DNA of 64,000 nucleotides, from the NCBI RefSeq assembly GCF_029714185.1, contig NZ_CP121671.1, positions 1,612,001-1,676,000 of the forward strand, in the 5' to 3' direction. Made by a program: the position numbers and the translations under genes. This document shows positions 42,412 through 50,867 of this stretch, piece by piece. The notes beneath the pieces were generated by a model. The model did not search any database. It saw only the letters and a list, made by a program, of their open reading frames with translations, and was not told the origin of the DNA. Each line of letters starts with the position of its first letter. Position 1 is the first letter of the stretch. The stretch comes from Halobacillus naozhouensis (lineage in GTDB: Bacteria > Bacillota > Bacilli > Bacillales > Halobacillaceae).

Positions 42412-43479
42412 ATGAAACATTACAGAATTGCTGTCATACCCGGGGACGGGATTGGCAAAGAAGTTGTACCGGTTGCACTCGATGTTTTACAACACACTGC
42501 TGAGGTGTTTGGAGATGTAACGTTTAATTTTACCGAGTTTCCATGGGGGTGTGATTTTTATCAAAAGTACGGCATGATGATGGAGGAAGATGGCATTGAG
42601 CAGCTCGACAAGTTTGATGCGATTCTGCTCGGGGCTGTCGGTGATCCCCGTTTAGTTCCAGACCACATTTCGTTGTGGGGATTGCTGATTAAAATACGGC
42701 GGTCAATGGATCAATCTTTAAACATTCGACCTGCCAAGTACTTTGAAGGTTTGGCCTCCCCACTGACCGCTCCAAAAGAATTTGACATTATGGTCGTGAG
42801 AGAAAATAGTGAAGGAGAGTATAGCGAAGTTGGCGGCCGTATACATAGAGGCGCGGATGAAGTCGCCATTCAAAACGCTGTTTTCACTCGAAAAGCTACG
42901 GAACGGGCGATGAGATATGGGTTTCAGTTGGCCTCACAGCGGAAAGGGAAGTTGACAAGTGCCACGAAATCTAACGGGATCGTCCACTCGATGCCGTTTT
43001 GGGATTCGGTTTTTGATGAAGTGAGGGAGGAGTTTCCAGAGATTAAGGCTAATCAGAATCATATTGATGCACTGGCAGCGTTTTTCGTTTCTAAGCCGCA
43101 GGAGTTTGATGTGATTGTGGCCAGCAATTTGTTTGGTGATATTTTGACTGATATCGGTGGCGCGATTATGGGCAGCATCGGAATAGCTCCGGCAGCAAAT
43201 CTGAATATTACGGGAGAGCATCCATCCATGTTTGAGCCGGTTCATGGATCAGCACCGGATATTTATGGAAAAGGGATCGCCAATCCAATTGGCCAGATCT
43301 GGACGGCCAAAATGATGCTCGATCACCTGGGTGAAGTCAATATGGGAGCCAGCCTATTACAAGCTATTGAGGAGACCACGGCCGCCGGGGTTAAAACGAG
43401 CGATATTGGCGGCCAGGCCTCTACGAAAGAGGTTGGAAAAGAAATAAATAAACGGATTAAAGTACTGTCCGGTAAGTAA
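42412..43479 (+). CDS. Tartrate/D-malate dehydrogenase (isopropylmalate dehydrogenase family)
   Basis: A 355-residue beta-decarboxylating dehydrogenase. The N-terminus is IAVIPGDGIGKEV. The substrate loop has LLIKIRRSMDQSLNIRPAK, where tartrate/malate enzymes differ from LeuB. Metal-binding aspartates are in SNLFGDILTDIGG, and NAD binding is in EPVHGSAPDIYGKGIANP. It resembles TtuC, DmlA and B. subtilis YcsA. It would oxidise D-malate or tartrate with NAD. Its gene stands alone between two terminators. Confidence 0.85.
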   Translation: MKHYRIAVIPGDGIGKEVVPVALDVLQHTAEVFGDVTFNFTEFPWGCDFYQKYGMMMEEDGIEQLDKFDAILLGAVGDPRLVPDHISLWGLLIKIRRSMDQSLNIRPAKYFEGLASPLTAPKEFDIMVVRENSEGEYSEVGGRIHRGADEVAIQNAVFTRKATERAMRYGFQLASQRKGKLTSATKSNGIVHSMPFWDSVFDEVREEFPEIKANQNHIDALAAFFVSKPQEFDVIVASNLFGDILTDIGGAIMGSIGIAPAANLNITGEHPSMFEPVHGSAPDIYGKGIANPIGQIWTAKMMLDHLGEVNMGASLLQAIEETTAAGVKTSDIGGQASTKEVGKEINKRIKVLSGK

Positions 43480-43520
43480 TATCGTGATGAGCTCCACTAG
43501 CTCAATTGGTTAAACACCAA

Positions 43521-43547
43521 GAGGACCTTAAGCGGTTCTCTTTTTTT
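43521..43547 (+). terminator. Terminator after the tartrate dehydrogenase gene
   Basis: AGAGGACC pairs with GGTTCTCT (one G-U) over a TTAAGC loop, then seven T residues. Confidence 0.78.
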
Positions 43548-43658
43548 ATGCATCAAAATTGAAATTTTTGTAAGAATAGATGATTGTCGCCTTGCTCATA
43601 ATAAGCGTTACAATGCCTACAAATTGTATGCAGGCAGATTGAATGTGGAGGGACATCT

Positions 43659-44882
43659 ATGAAGAAGAAAAAGTGGGATCTCATTGCGTTAGCATCCATT
43701 CCTCTGGTTATGACCTTGGGTAATTCCATGTTAATACCAGTTTTGCCTATCATTGAAAGACAAATTGGTATTTCCGCTTTTCAATCCAGTTTAATTATTA
43801 CCGTATACTCGGTTGTGGCCATTTTACTTATTCCGATTGCCGGTTATTTGTCGGATAAGATTGGCAGAAAGAAAGTTATTATACCTAGTTTAATTATTAC
43901 CGGAATAGGCGGGGCCGTCTCAGCATTTGCTGCATGGAAAATGAACGATCCTTACTTCTTAATTCTAGTCGGACGGTTTTTACAAGGAATAGGTGCGGCA
44001 GGGGCGTTTCCAGTTGTCATTCCGACTGTTGGGGATATGTTTGATGATGAGAAGCAAGTGAGCGAAGGGTTAGGATTAATTGAAACGTCCAATACGTTCG
44101 GAAAGGTATTAAGTCCTGTGATTGGTGCTTTATTAGCCGTTATTATTTGGTATATTCCTTTTGCCTCGATACCGATCTTATCGCTGTTATCGGTCCTGTT
44201 GGTTATGAAGTGTGTCAAAGTACCGAAGAACGATAAAGAGAAGGAAACGAAATTTTCCGATTTTGCAAAATCCGTGAAAAAAGTATTTCACGATAATGGA
44301 CGATGGGTCATATCAATTTTCATTATTGGTTGTATTAATATGTTTGTCTTATTTGGTTTTTTATTTCACCTCTCTTCCTTACTTGAGGATGAATATAATG
44401 TGACCGGTGTTTATAAAGGATTGCTGCTCGGAATCCCGTTGTTATTCTTATGCATTGCTTCTTACATTTCTGGTAAGAAAATTGGTGAAAATAAAGTCAT
44501 TATGAGATGGGCGATTATCATCGGGAATGGGGTAGCTGCCGCTTCGTTATTTTTCATGAAGCATGATACGAATTTAGTGATGCTGCTCGTGTTATTGTCG
44601 ATTGCCGGAATTGGGATAGGGCTGTCACTGCCAGGGCTTGATGCCCTGATTACGGAAGGTGTGGAGAAAGATGTACGAGGGACCGTTACATCTTTGTACA
44701 GCAGTATGAGGTTCCTCGGCGTTGCAGCAGGTCCTCCTGTAATCGCAATCTTAATGGATAGGTTCCCTGATATGCTTTACCTCAGTTTGGCGTGTTTAAG
44801 TGTGATCGCTGCGTTAGTCACACTGATTGCTATTAGACCTTCCTCCTCTGAAAAGAAGACACAAGTTTCTGTAGAACATTAA
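43659..44882 (+). CDS. MFS drug/metabolite exporter
   Basis: A 12-segment major facilitator protein of 407 residues. The loop 2-3 motif is GYLSDKIGRKKVI, and the antiporter-type motif C region is VGRFLQGIGAAGAFPVVIPT. It resembles Bacillus multidrug or siderophore exporters of the DHA1 type; the substrate cannot be told. The ATG follows GGAGGG. A small TGCCT/AGGCA hairpin (43615-43637) lies in its leader. Confidence 0.75.
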   Translation: MKKKKWDLIALASIPLVMTLGNSMLIPVLPIIERQIGISAFQSSLIITVYSVVAILLIPIAGYLSDKIGRKKVIIPSLIITGIGGAVSAFAAWKMNDPYFLILVGRFLQGIGAAGAFPVVIPTVGDMFDDEKQVSEGLGLIETSNTFGKVLSPVIGALLAVIIWYIPFASIPILSLLSVLLVMKCVKVPKNDKEKETKFSDFAKSVKKVFHDNGRWVISIFIIGCINMFVLFGFLFHLSSLLEDEYNVTGVYKGLLLGIPLLFLCIASYISGKKIGENKVIMRWAIIIGNGVAAASLFFMKHDTNLVMLLVLLSIAGIGIGLSLPGLDALITEGVEKDVRGTVTSLYSSMRFLGVAAGPPVIAILMDRFPDMLYLSLACLSVIAALVTLIAIRPSSSEKKTQVSVEH

Positions 44883-45163
44883 TGAAACGTGGGGGAGGGG
44901 GTTAACTGTATCGGAATTTTGATGGGTGTCTTTATCAGATGAAACGATCCTAAGGGTCCCCTCAGCTATTTTTGTTTCAAGGTCAGTTGCTGCCACACAG
45001 TTAAGTGCCCATTGAAAAAGTGAATCCTGGATGGAACAGAAGTTTTAATCGATGAGGCGATCACAAACAGACAGGGTATTATCGTAGTCCATATAGATCA
45101 GTTAGACAACGTGTATATTGAATAGCACGATATCATCAGTTTTGCCAGTGATGAATTATCGTT

Positions 45164-45195
45164 AAAAACACTGTTTCCTATACAGTGTTTTTTTG
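45164..45195 (+). terminator. Isolated terminator in the gap before the M4 protease gene
   Basis: AAACACTGT pairs with ACAGTGTTT, followed by seven T residues. The gap 44883-45342 has no supported gene; a 28-codon open stretch ending at 45126 (LIDEAITNRQGIIVVHIDQL) has no start or ribosome site and may be a gene remnant that this terminator once served. Confidence 0.7.
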
Positions 45196-45256
45196 TGCGT
45201 AATTTGTTGATAGGGGTAAAGTCATGTGAAATTTTATCTAGAAAGGTTAAATTCTG

Positions 45257-45280
45257 ACTATTAAAATAGTTCCTACTATT
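45257..45280 (+). promoter_or_regulatory. Inverted-repeat cluster upstream of the protease gene
   Basis: ACTATT-AA-AATAGT-TCCT-ACTATT gives two overlapping dyads sharing the central AATAGT. They lie 63 bases before the start codon and just upstream of a possible -10 box (TATACT, 45305-45310). Secreted protease genes are normally under transition-state regulators, so an operator is plausible. Confidence 0.4.
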
Positions 45281-45342
45281 CTTTTAATTACGATAGATTT
45301 CTCCTATACTAAACACTATATACTTGAATAGGAGGAGTTTAT

Positions 45343-47055
45343 TTGAAAAAGAGACGAGTTTTACCAGTAGCTGTATTGTCATCCGCGTTAGTTGTGGGAG
45401 CGTTTGCCCCTACACAAACTTTTGCTGTTCAACCCGCAGGTCCCTCTCAGGTTTCTGTCGAATCGATGGCGGCACAATTCCAAAAGTCAAAAGGGAATAA
45501 GCCAATTTTTGTCGTAGAAAAACAAGCAGAAAAGCAGCAAGTCAGTAAAGTAAATGCGAATGCAGCGGTACAGCACCTTGCGAAAAATAAAGAAACGTTC
45601 AAGATTAAAAATCCACAGGCAAGCTTTAAGCCTGGTCAGGTGAAGAAAGATGATTTAGGCATGACCCACGTTACACTTCAGCAGACGAAGAATGGAGTTC
45701 CTGTTGAAGGAAGTGAGGTCACCGTCCACTATGATGCGGAAAAAACGGTTCAATCAGTGAGTGGTAACTTCAATCATAGTGTTGAGGAGGCTGAATTATC
45801 AACAGAGGCAAGTCTTACGAAAGCGGAAGCCTTGAACAAAGCCAAAGAAGAAGTGAACGCTCCTGAACAGTTAAATTATACACCGTCAAGTAAGCTTGTC
45901 ATTTACCCGTTTAATGATCAAGACCAGCTGGCTTATAAAGTAAATGTTAATTTTCTTGGCAAAGAACCAGGGAACTGGTATGTATTTGTAGATGCAAAAA
46001 GCGGTCAAGTGATTGATAAATATAATGCACTGATGCATGCAAATGGGTTTAAAACAGCAACAGGATCCGGGCTAGGAGTGCTGGGTGACCATCGGCAACT
46101 ACATATCACTCATAAGAATGATAAAACAGATAACCATAAAGGGACACAATTTTATTTATATGACAATACGCATGAGAACTTAGATGGCATTTACACCTAT
46201 GATATGAAGAATACATGGGGCGGTGAGGACCTTCCACTCCCTGGGGTGCTTTACTCGAATAACAGCGCGTCCTTTAAAGATGATTATGACCGCGCAGCTG
46301 TCGATGCTCATTATAATTCGGAGGAAGTATACGAGTATTATCTTGAAGAGCATGACCGCAACTCCTTGGATGATGAAGGAATGGCGATCAAATCTTCCAT
46401 CCATTTTGGCCAGAATTATAATAATGCCTTCTGGAATGGCCAGCAAATGACCTATGGTGACGGCGATGGCGACTTCTTCATTTCCTTGTCTGCCGGGCTT
46501 GATGTGGCCGCACATGAAATGACACATGGGGTTACCACACACTCTGCCGGGCTGAAATACCGTTTTCAATCTGGGGCTTTAAATGAGGCGTTCTCGGATA
46601 TTTTCGGAGCTTTAGTCGATGAAGAAGACTGGGAAATCGGTGAAGATATTATGGGTGAGGAAGCTAAAGAATCCGGACGAACTTCCTTGCGCAGTCTGAG
46701 CAATCCGAGTAAATATTCCGTGGGTCCAGAACTTGTCCCTTATGGCAATGGAGAAGGGAAGTACCCATCACACATGGACGAGTATTATGACCTGCCACTT
46801 GAACTCGATAACGGCGGGGTTCATATCAACTCCTCCATTATCAACCATGCTGCCTACCTGACCGGCGAACAGATTGGCAAAGACAAGCTTGGTCAAATCT
46901 ACTACCGTGCGTTGACAGTTTATCTCACACCAACTTCTGACTTCAGCCATGCAAGACAGGCGCTGATTCAATCAGCAATTGATATTTATGGGGAAGGAAG
47001 CGAAGAAGTACAGGCAACAGAAAGCGGTCTTAACCAGGTAGGAATCACGGGATAA
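45343..47055 (+). CDS. Secreted thermolysin-family (M4) metalloprotease
   Basis: A 570-residue preproenzyme. The signal peptide ends near PTQTFA (about residue 28). FTP and PepSY inhibitory pro-domains follow to about residue 230. The catalytic domain holds H391-E392-x-x-H395 (HEMTH) and the third zinc ligand E415 (GALNEAFSD); the conserved histidine is in GGVHINSSIINHAAYL. The composition is acidic, which suits a halophile. The start is TTG, 7 bases after GGAGGA. Function: extracellular protein degradation. Confidence 0.93.
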   Translation: MKKRRVLPVAVLSSALVVGAFAPTQTFAVQPAGPSQVSVESMAAQFQKSKGNKPIFVVEKQAEKQQVSKVNANAAVQHLAKNKETFKIKNPQASFKPGQVKKDDLGMTHVTLQQTKNGVPVEGSEVTVHYDAEKTVQSVSGNFNHSVEEAELSTEASLTKAEALNKAKEEVNAPEQLNYTPSSKLVIYPFNDQDQLAYKVNVNFLGKEPGNWYVFVDAKSGQVIDKYNALMHANGFKTATGSGLGVLGDHRQLHITHKNDKTDNHKGTQFYLYDNTHENLDGIYTYDMKNTWGGEDLPLPGVLYSNNSASFKDDYDRAAVDAHYNSEEVYEYYLEEHDRNSLDDEGMAIKSSIHFGQNYNNAFWNGQQMTYGDGDGDFFISLSAGLDVAAHEMTHGVTTHSAGLKYRFQSGALNEAFSDIFGALVDEEDWEIGEDIMGEEAKESGRTSLRSLSNPSKYSVGPELVPYGNGEGKYPSHMDEYYDLPLELDNGGVHINSSIINHAAYLTGEQIGKDKLGQIYYRALTVYLTPTSDFSHARQALIQSAIDIYGEGSEEVQATESGLNQVGITG

Positions 47056-47100
47056 AAAAGAAGTACCTAACGAAAAACTATCTATTTAAGCGCGTCCAAA

Positions 47101-47139
47101 AATCATCTCCTATCGACTTGATAAGAGATGATTTTTTTT
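47101..47139 (+). terminator. Terminator after the protease gene
   Basis: AATCATCTC pairs with GAGATGATT over a 15-base loop and is followed by eight T residues. Confidence 0.9.
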
Positions 47140-47213
47140 CGAAAAAACATACCAAGGACAATGGCAGTTGCGGGCATATCGCTTCGTTCATAGGTTACCT
47201 TGAGGTGATTTAT

Positions 47214-48206
47214 ATGAAAAAAGTGATCTTGTTCGCAGACACAGGTATAGATGATGCGATGGCTTTAATTTATGCGTTGAGGAATCCTGATATTGATCTA
47301 TTAGCTGTTGTAAGTGGTTATGGAAATGTAGAACGAGAAAAAACCTATCGAAATGTAGAATATTTACTAGATCTGGCGGGGCGCAGTGATATCCCCGTGA
47401 TTTCGGGAGCTACGCGTCCGCTTAATGGGGAGGATCCTGTCTTTTTCCCAGATATTCATGGCGAAGAAGGGCTTGGTCCGATCCAGCCGCCGATTCCTGA
47501 GGAACGTTATGCTAACCGTTCGAACTTTAGTAAGTTGTTTCGGATCATTAAAGAGGACGACCCGAATGAAATTACGATTGTGAATGTCGGTCGTTGTACG
47601 TCGCTTGCCATAGCCTGGTATTTGAATCCAGAGGTGATGGCGGATGTGAAGCAAACGTACGTCATGGGTGGGGCGTTTCTTGTGCCCGGAAATGCTACGG
47701 CGGTTGCGGAAGCTAATTTTTATGGGGATGCGATCGCGGCAAATTATGTTTGTCAGCATGTACCTGATTTAACCGTGATTCCGTTGAATGCGACGAGAGA
47801 AGCTTTGTTGACGCCGGAGGATGTGGACCTGATCGATGCTCGGACAGATTCCCCTCTGCTCGATATCGTCGAGCCGATTCTTGACTTTTACTATGAAGTC
47901 TATCAAGAACTGGAACCTGGTATTGAAGGAACGCCACAGCACGATCTGGCTGCATTAGTGGCGACCCTTGAGATCCCGAGGATGTTTACGTATGAAAAGA
48001 GAGAGGTCCGCGTGCAGCATGAGGAAAGCTATGCAAATGGATTGAGCATCGCTAATTTTCGCCCTGGATCAACCGATTGTTCGGGAGACAACTGTGTGCG
48101 AATTGCCGTAGACTTAAACCGTGCCCTGTTTGCTAATCATGTGATAGAAGTTTTGACAAATCAGAGGAGACGAAGGAACCATAGGCAAAGAAGGCAAAAA
48201 AAATAA
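47214..48206 (+). CDS. Nucleoside hydrolase (IUNH family)
   Basis: A 330-residue inosine-uridine-preferring hydrolase homologue that would split ribonucleosides into base and ribose. The calcium/catalytic aspartates are in ADTGIDDAMAL. The first Asp of the usual DTDPGIDD is a Phe here, but the three functionally key aspartates are kept. The C-terminal calcium aspartate is in PQHDLAALVAT. The protein ends in a basic tail (RRRRNHRQRRQKK) of unknown purpose. The ATG at 47214 follows GAGGTGA; the longer frame would begin inside the upstream terminator. Confidence 0.83.
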   Translation: MKKVILFADTGIDDAMALIYALRNPDIDLLAVVSGYGNVEREKTYRNVEYLLDLAGRSDIPVISGATRPLNGEDPVFFPDIHGEEGLGPIQPPIPEERYANRSNFSKLFRIIKEDDPNEITIVNVGRCTSLAIAWYLNPEVMADVKQTYVMGGAFLVPGNATAVAEANFYGDAIAANYVCQHVPDLTVIPLNATREALLTPEDVDLIDARTDSPLLDIVEPILDFYYEVYQELEPGIEGTPQHDLAALVATLEIPRMFTYEKREVRVQHEESYANGLSIANFRPGSTDCSGDNCVRIAVDLNRALFANHVIEVLTNQRRRRNHRQRRQKK

Positions 48207-48395
48207 CACAATGTGCGTTGTGTTTGGCTGGGAGGTTTATTTTATTCGGTGAATGTCCATGCTGAAACGTAGGTGCACAGTACGTTAGTCGTAGATGAGA
48301 TCGCGATCCTCAATAGTGTAGTAAATTTTTACCAATACCATTTTATCAATTTTCGAAAAATTGGAAATATATCGCATCTTTTTCTATTCTTGTGA

Positions 48396-48401
48396 TATAC
48401 T
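48396..48401 (+). promoter_or_regulatory. Extended -10 promoter of toxin 2
   Basis: TGATATACT (48393-48401) is an extended -10 element with no clear -35 box. Transcription would begin near 48408, 50 bases ahead of the toxin start. Confidence 0.45.
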
Positions 48402-48420
48402 CAAATCGCAAGTCCTATTC

Positions 48421-48558
48421 TCAGAATGAGTTCATCCTCTCGAGGGAGGTGATAACTGTGAGTCCGTTTGAAGCGATAAGCCTCATGTTGAGCTTTGGAA
48501 TGCTGATAGCGGTTATAATCCACAGAAAGCAATAAAACTTGTTTCGAACTCATTCTGA
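48421..48558 (+). repeat. Long-range inverted repeat enclosing toxin 2
   Basis: TCAGAATGAGTTC (48421-48433) and GAACTCATTCTGA (48546-48558) are perfectly complementary over 13 bases and bracket the whole toxin ORF. In the mRNA this would join the 5' leader to the 3' region and could keep a primary transcript inactive until processed. Confidence 0.75.
48458..48535 (+). CDS. Holin-like type I toxin peptide (module 2)
   Basis: A 25-residue peptide, MSPFEAISLMLSFGMLIAVI ending IHRKQ, with one membrane span and a basic tail. It shares the MSxFE start and the GGGAGGTGATAAC ribosome site with the toxin at 20354-20437 and with known holin-like toxins of Bacillus. The start is GTG. A terminator follows at 48563-48593. 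A strong promoter on the other strand (48606-48634) would drive an antisense RNA over its 3' end. Confidence 0.7.
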   Translation: MSPFEAISLMLSFGMLIAVIIHRKQ

Positions 48559-48562
48559 CTTG

Positions 48563-48593
48563 ATCCAAGGTGCCCCAACACCTTGGATTTTTT
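48563..48593 (+). terminator. Terminator of toxin 2 mRNA
   Basis: ATCCAAGG pairs with CCTTGGAT over a 10-base loop and is followed by six T residues. Confidence 0.88.
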
Positions 48594-48605
48594 ATTTCCA
48601 TTCTG

Positions 48606-48634
48606 ATTATATCGTGCTTTTCACTCGATATCAA
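48606..48634 (-). promoter_or_regulatory. Promoter of the antisense RNA (module 2)
   Basis: On the - strand TTGATA (48634-48629) and TATAAT (48611-48606) are exactly 17 bases apart. A transcript from about 48600 would run back through the toxin terminator and the 3' end of the toxin ORF. Its own 3' end could not be located. The remaining stretch to 48910 holds no supported gene. Confidence 0.7.
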
Positions 48635-48910
48635 GATAATTTTTATGTCGAATTTATGTCGAGAGTTTAACCGCTGATCTAGACACATATCTTTAGAGTA
48701 TTTATTTACTCTTAAATGTATACTTCCTTTTTTAAAAAACAGTAAAACGTTTTTCATTCTCTTTTGCTGAAACGTAATTTCATCGAAATATTCAGTCATG
48801 AATTCGTAATGAAATCTTAAGTTTAATTTTTAGTCCTAGTGAAATAGAATAGTAGTAAATCATTTCCATGTAGTTTTTTTTCCATCACTTTTTAAAGGAC
48901 GGTGGTTGTA

Positions 48911-49843
48911 ATGAAAGGGATCATTTTAGCTGGAGGAAGCGGAACGAGGCTGTCCCCGAGTACAAACTGTATTAATAAACATTTGTTATCGGTATACGAC
49001 AAGCCGATGGTGTATTATCCGTTATCGAATTTAATGTTAGCCGGCATCAAGGAGTTTCTGATTATCAGCACTCCAGAGGATGTTCCGCGTTTTGAGAAGC
49101 TGTTGGGCGACGGTTCAGCGCTTGGCATCTCGATTGAGTATAAAGCTCAGGAAGAGCCGAACGGGATCCCTGAAGCCTTTATCGTTGGGGAAGATTTTAT
49201 CGGAAATGATGATGTTACGCTGATTTTAGGGGACAACATTTTCTATGGTCAGGGTTTGACAAACATTTTGAGAAAAGCTGTCCGCAACCATAAAGGGGCA
49301 ACCGTTTTCGGCTATCGCGTCAAGGATCCCGGGCGGTTTGGAGTGGTGGAATTCGATGATCATCAGAAGGTAGTCTCCCTTGAAGAGAAACCTGACGATC
49401 CGAAGTCCGATTTCGCGGTCACCGGGTTGTATGTGTACGATAATCAGGTGATCAAGATGGCCAAAAAGCTTAATTTCTCTGCTCGAGGCGAGCTTGAAAT
49501 TACTGATGTGAATAAAAAATATTTAGAAAAAGGTCAGCTCGATGTCGAGTTACTTGGAAGAGGATTTGCCTGGCTCGATGCAGGGACTCATGAATCGTTA
49601 TTTGAGTCTTCGGAGTTTATTAAAAATATTGAAAAGCGGCAAGGGTTTAAGGTCGCTTGCATCGAAGAAATTGCCTACTATATGGGTTACATTTCGAAGG
49701 AACGTTTGTATGCCACAGGCGAGTCCATGAAAAAGAATGAGTATGGCCAATACTTGATGGAGATTGCCAATCGCAAACATGTTCAGCAGTATTGGGACCA
49801 AATTGACCAGAATCCGGTGTTAGGACTGATAGAGAATGAGTAA
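48911..49843 (+). CDS. rmlA: Glucose-1-phosphate thymidylyltransferase RmlA
   Basis: A 310-residue nucleotidyltransferase that makes dTDP-glucose. Landmarks are KGIILAGGSGTRL, YDKPMVYYPLSNLMLAGI, LILGDNIFYG and the C-terminal FAWLDAGTHESL. The start at 48911 gives the canonical N-terminus; a GTG nine bases upstream overlaps the ribosome site. It is the first gene of a run of seven with overlaps or gaps under 15 bases. No rmlC or rmlD is present, so the pathway leads away from rhamnose. Confidence 0.93.
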   Translation: MKGIILAGGSGTRLSPSTNCINKHLLSVYDKPMVYYPLSNLMLAGIKEFLIISTPEDVPRFEKLLGDGSALGISIEYKAQEEPNGIPEAFIVGEDFIGNDDVTLILGDNIFYGQGLTNILRKAVRNHKGATVFGYRVKDPGRFGVVEFDDHQKVVSLEEKPDDPKSDFAVTGLYVYDNQVIKMAKKLNFSARGELEITDVNKKYLEKGQLDVELLGRGFAWLDAGTHESLFESSEFIKNIEKRQGFKVACIEEIAYYMGYISKERLYATGESMKKNEYGQYLMEIANRKHVQQYWDQIDQNPVLGLIENE

Positions 49844-50867
49844 GAGCAAAGCACTTTTAGTGACAGGGGGAGCAGGATTTATCGGCTCTAACTATGTCAC
49901 ATCCTTTTTGAAAAAATATCCGGATCGGGAGCTCGTTAACCTGGACAAGCTCACCTATGCTGGAAACGTAGACAATCTTTCAGCTGTGAACGAGTCGGAC
50001 CGTTATCATTTTGTTCAAGGTGATGTGGCAGATGAAGCGGTCGTAAGCAAGTTATTCAGGGATTTTGATATCGAAGGAATCATCCACTTTGCGGCTGAAT
50101 CTCATGTTGATAAGTCGATCTTGAACTCCAATCCATTTATTTTGACAAATGTGCTGGGAACAGGAGTGTTGTTGGAAGCTGCTCGTAAGGATTGGGGAGC
50201 AAAAGAGGTGCTGAAAGAGCGGCGATTCCATCACATTTCGACCGATGAAGTGTATGGATCATTGGAAGCAGAGGGGAAATTCACTGAGCAGACCCCTTAC
50301 AATCCCCGTAACCCGTATAGTGCCACGAAAGCAGCGGCCAACATGCTCGTAAAAAGTTATTACACGACATACGGCATGAATGTGGTGCTCTCAAGCAGTT
50401 CGAATAATTATGGACCGCGGCAGCATGATGAAAAGTTGATCCCGACGATTATTCGCAAGGCACTCGCACTTGAGCCGATTCCCATTTATGGGGATGGCAT
50501 GAATATCAGGGATTGGTTGTATGTGGGCGATCACTGCCAGGCGATTGACCACATTTTTCATCATGGCGAAGCTGGGGAGAGTTATAATGTCGGCGGTGGG
50601 AATGAACGTACGAATCTTGAGCTGACTCACTATATTTGTGACCAGTTAGACAGAGTTAAACCACATCTTTTAACGGAAAAAACTCTGCGGAGCTTTCGGG
50701 AGCTGATCACCTTTGTAGAGGATCGTCCGGGCCATGACAAGAGGTATGCCGTCGATGACACTAAAATTCGCCGTCAGCTGGGCTGGTCTCCTCAGGTCAG
50801 CTATATCGATGGCTTGAAAAACACAGTCGAGTGGTATGTAACCAAATGGGAGGAAGTCTTGCAATGA
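49836..50867 (+). CDS. rmlB: dTDP-glucose 4,6-dehydratase RmlB
   Basis: An extended short-chain dehydrogenase (343 residues) that makes dTDP-4-keto-6-deoxyglucose. The NAD site is TGGAGFIGSNYV; the catalytic pair D-E is in HISTDEVYG and the Y-x3-K in YSATKAAAN. The C-terminal FVEDRPGHDKRYAVD is typical. The start overlaps rmlA by 8 bases and its last bases overlap the glycosyltransferase start (ATGA). Confidence 0.95.
   Translation: MSKSKALLVTGGAGFIGSNYVTSFLKKYPDRELVNLDKLTYAGNVDNLSAVNESDRYHFVQGDVADEAVVSKLFRDFDIEGIIHFAAESHVDKSILNSNPFILTNVLGTGVLLEAARKDWGAKEVLKERRFHHISTDEVYGSLEAEGKFTEQTPYNPRNPYSATKAAANMLVKSYYTTYGMNVVLSSSSNNYGPRQHDEKLIPTIIRKALALEPIPIYGDGMNIRDWLYVGDHCQAIDHIFHHGEAGESYNVGGGNERTNLELTHYICDQLDRVKPHLLTEKTLRSFRELITFVEDRPGHDKRYAVDDTKIRRQLGWSPQVSYIDGLKNTVEWYVTKWEEVLQ

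Noticed and set aside
43492..43530. A tRNA D-arm-like string (TAGCTCAATTGGTTA) after the tartrate dehydrogenase gene
   Set aside because: No acceptor stem, anticodon arm or T-arm can be built around it; the following bases form an ordinary terminator. At most a chance match or a tiny tRNA remnant.
45042..45126. A 28-codon open stretch (LIDEAITNRQGIIVVHIDQL) before the protease gene
   Set aside because: No start codon or ribosome site and a stop directly ahead of it. Possibly a decayed gene, but too short to name.
47214..48206. Apparent loss of a catalytic aspartate in the nucleoside hydrolase (Phe in place of the first Asp of DTDPGIDD)
   Set aside because: The replaced residue is not one of the calcium-binding or catalytic aspartates; those three and the C-terminal HD are intact.
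48401..48799. A 132-codon open frame on the - strand across the second toxin module
   Set aside because: It lacks a ribosome site, runs through the toxin terminator and has no family resemblance. It is a by-product of the antisense RNA region.
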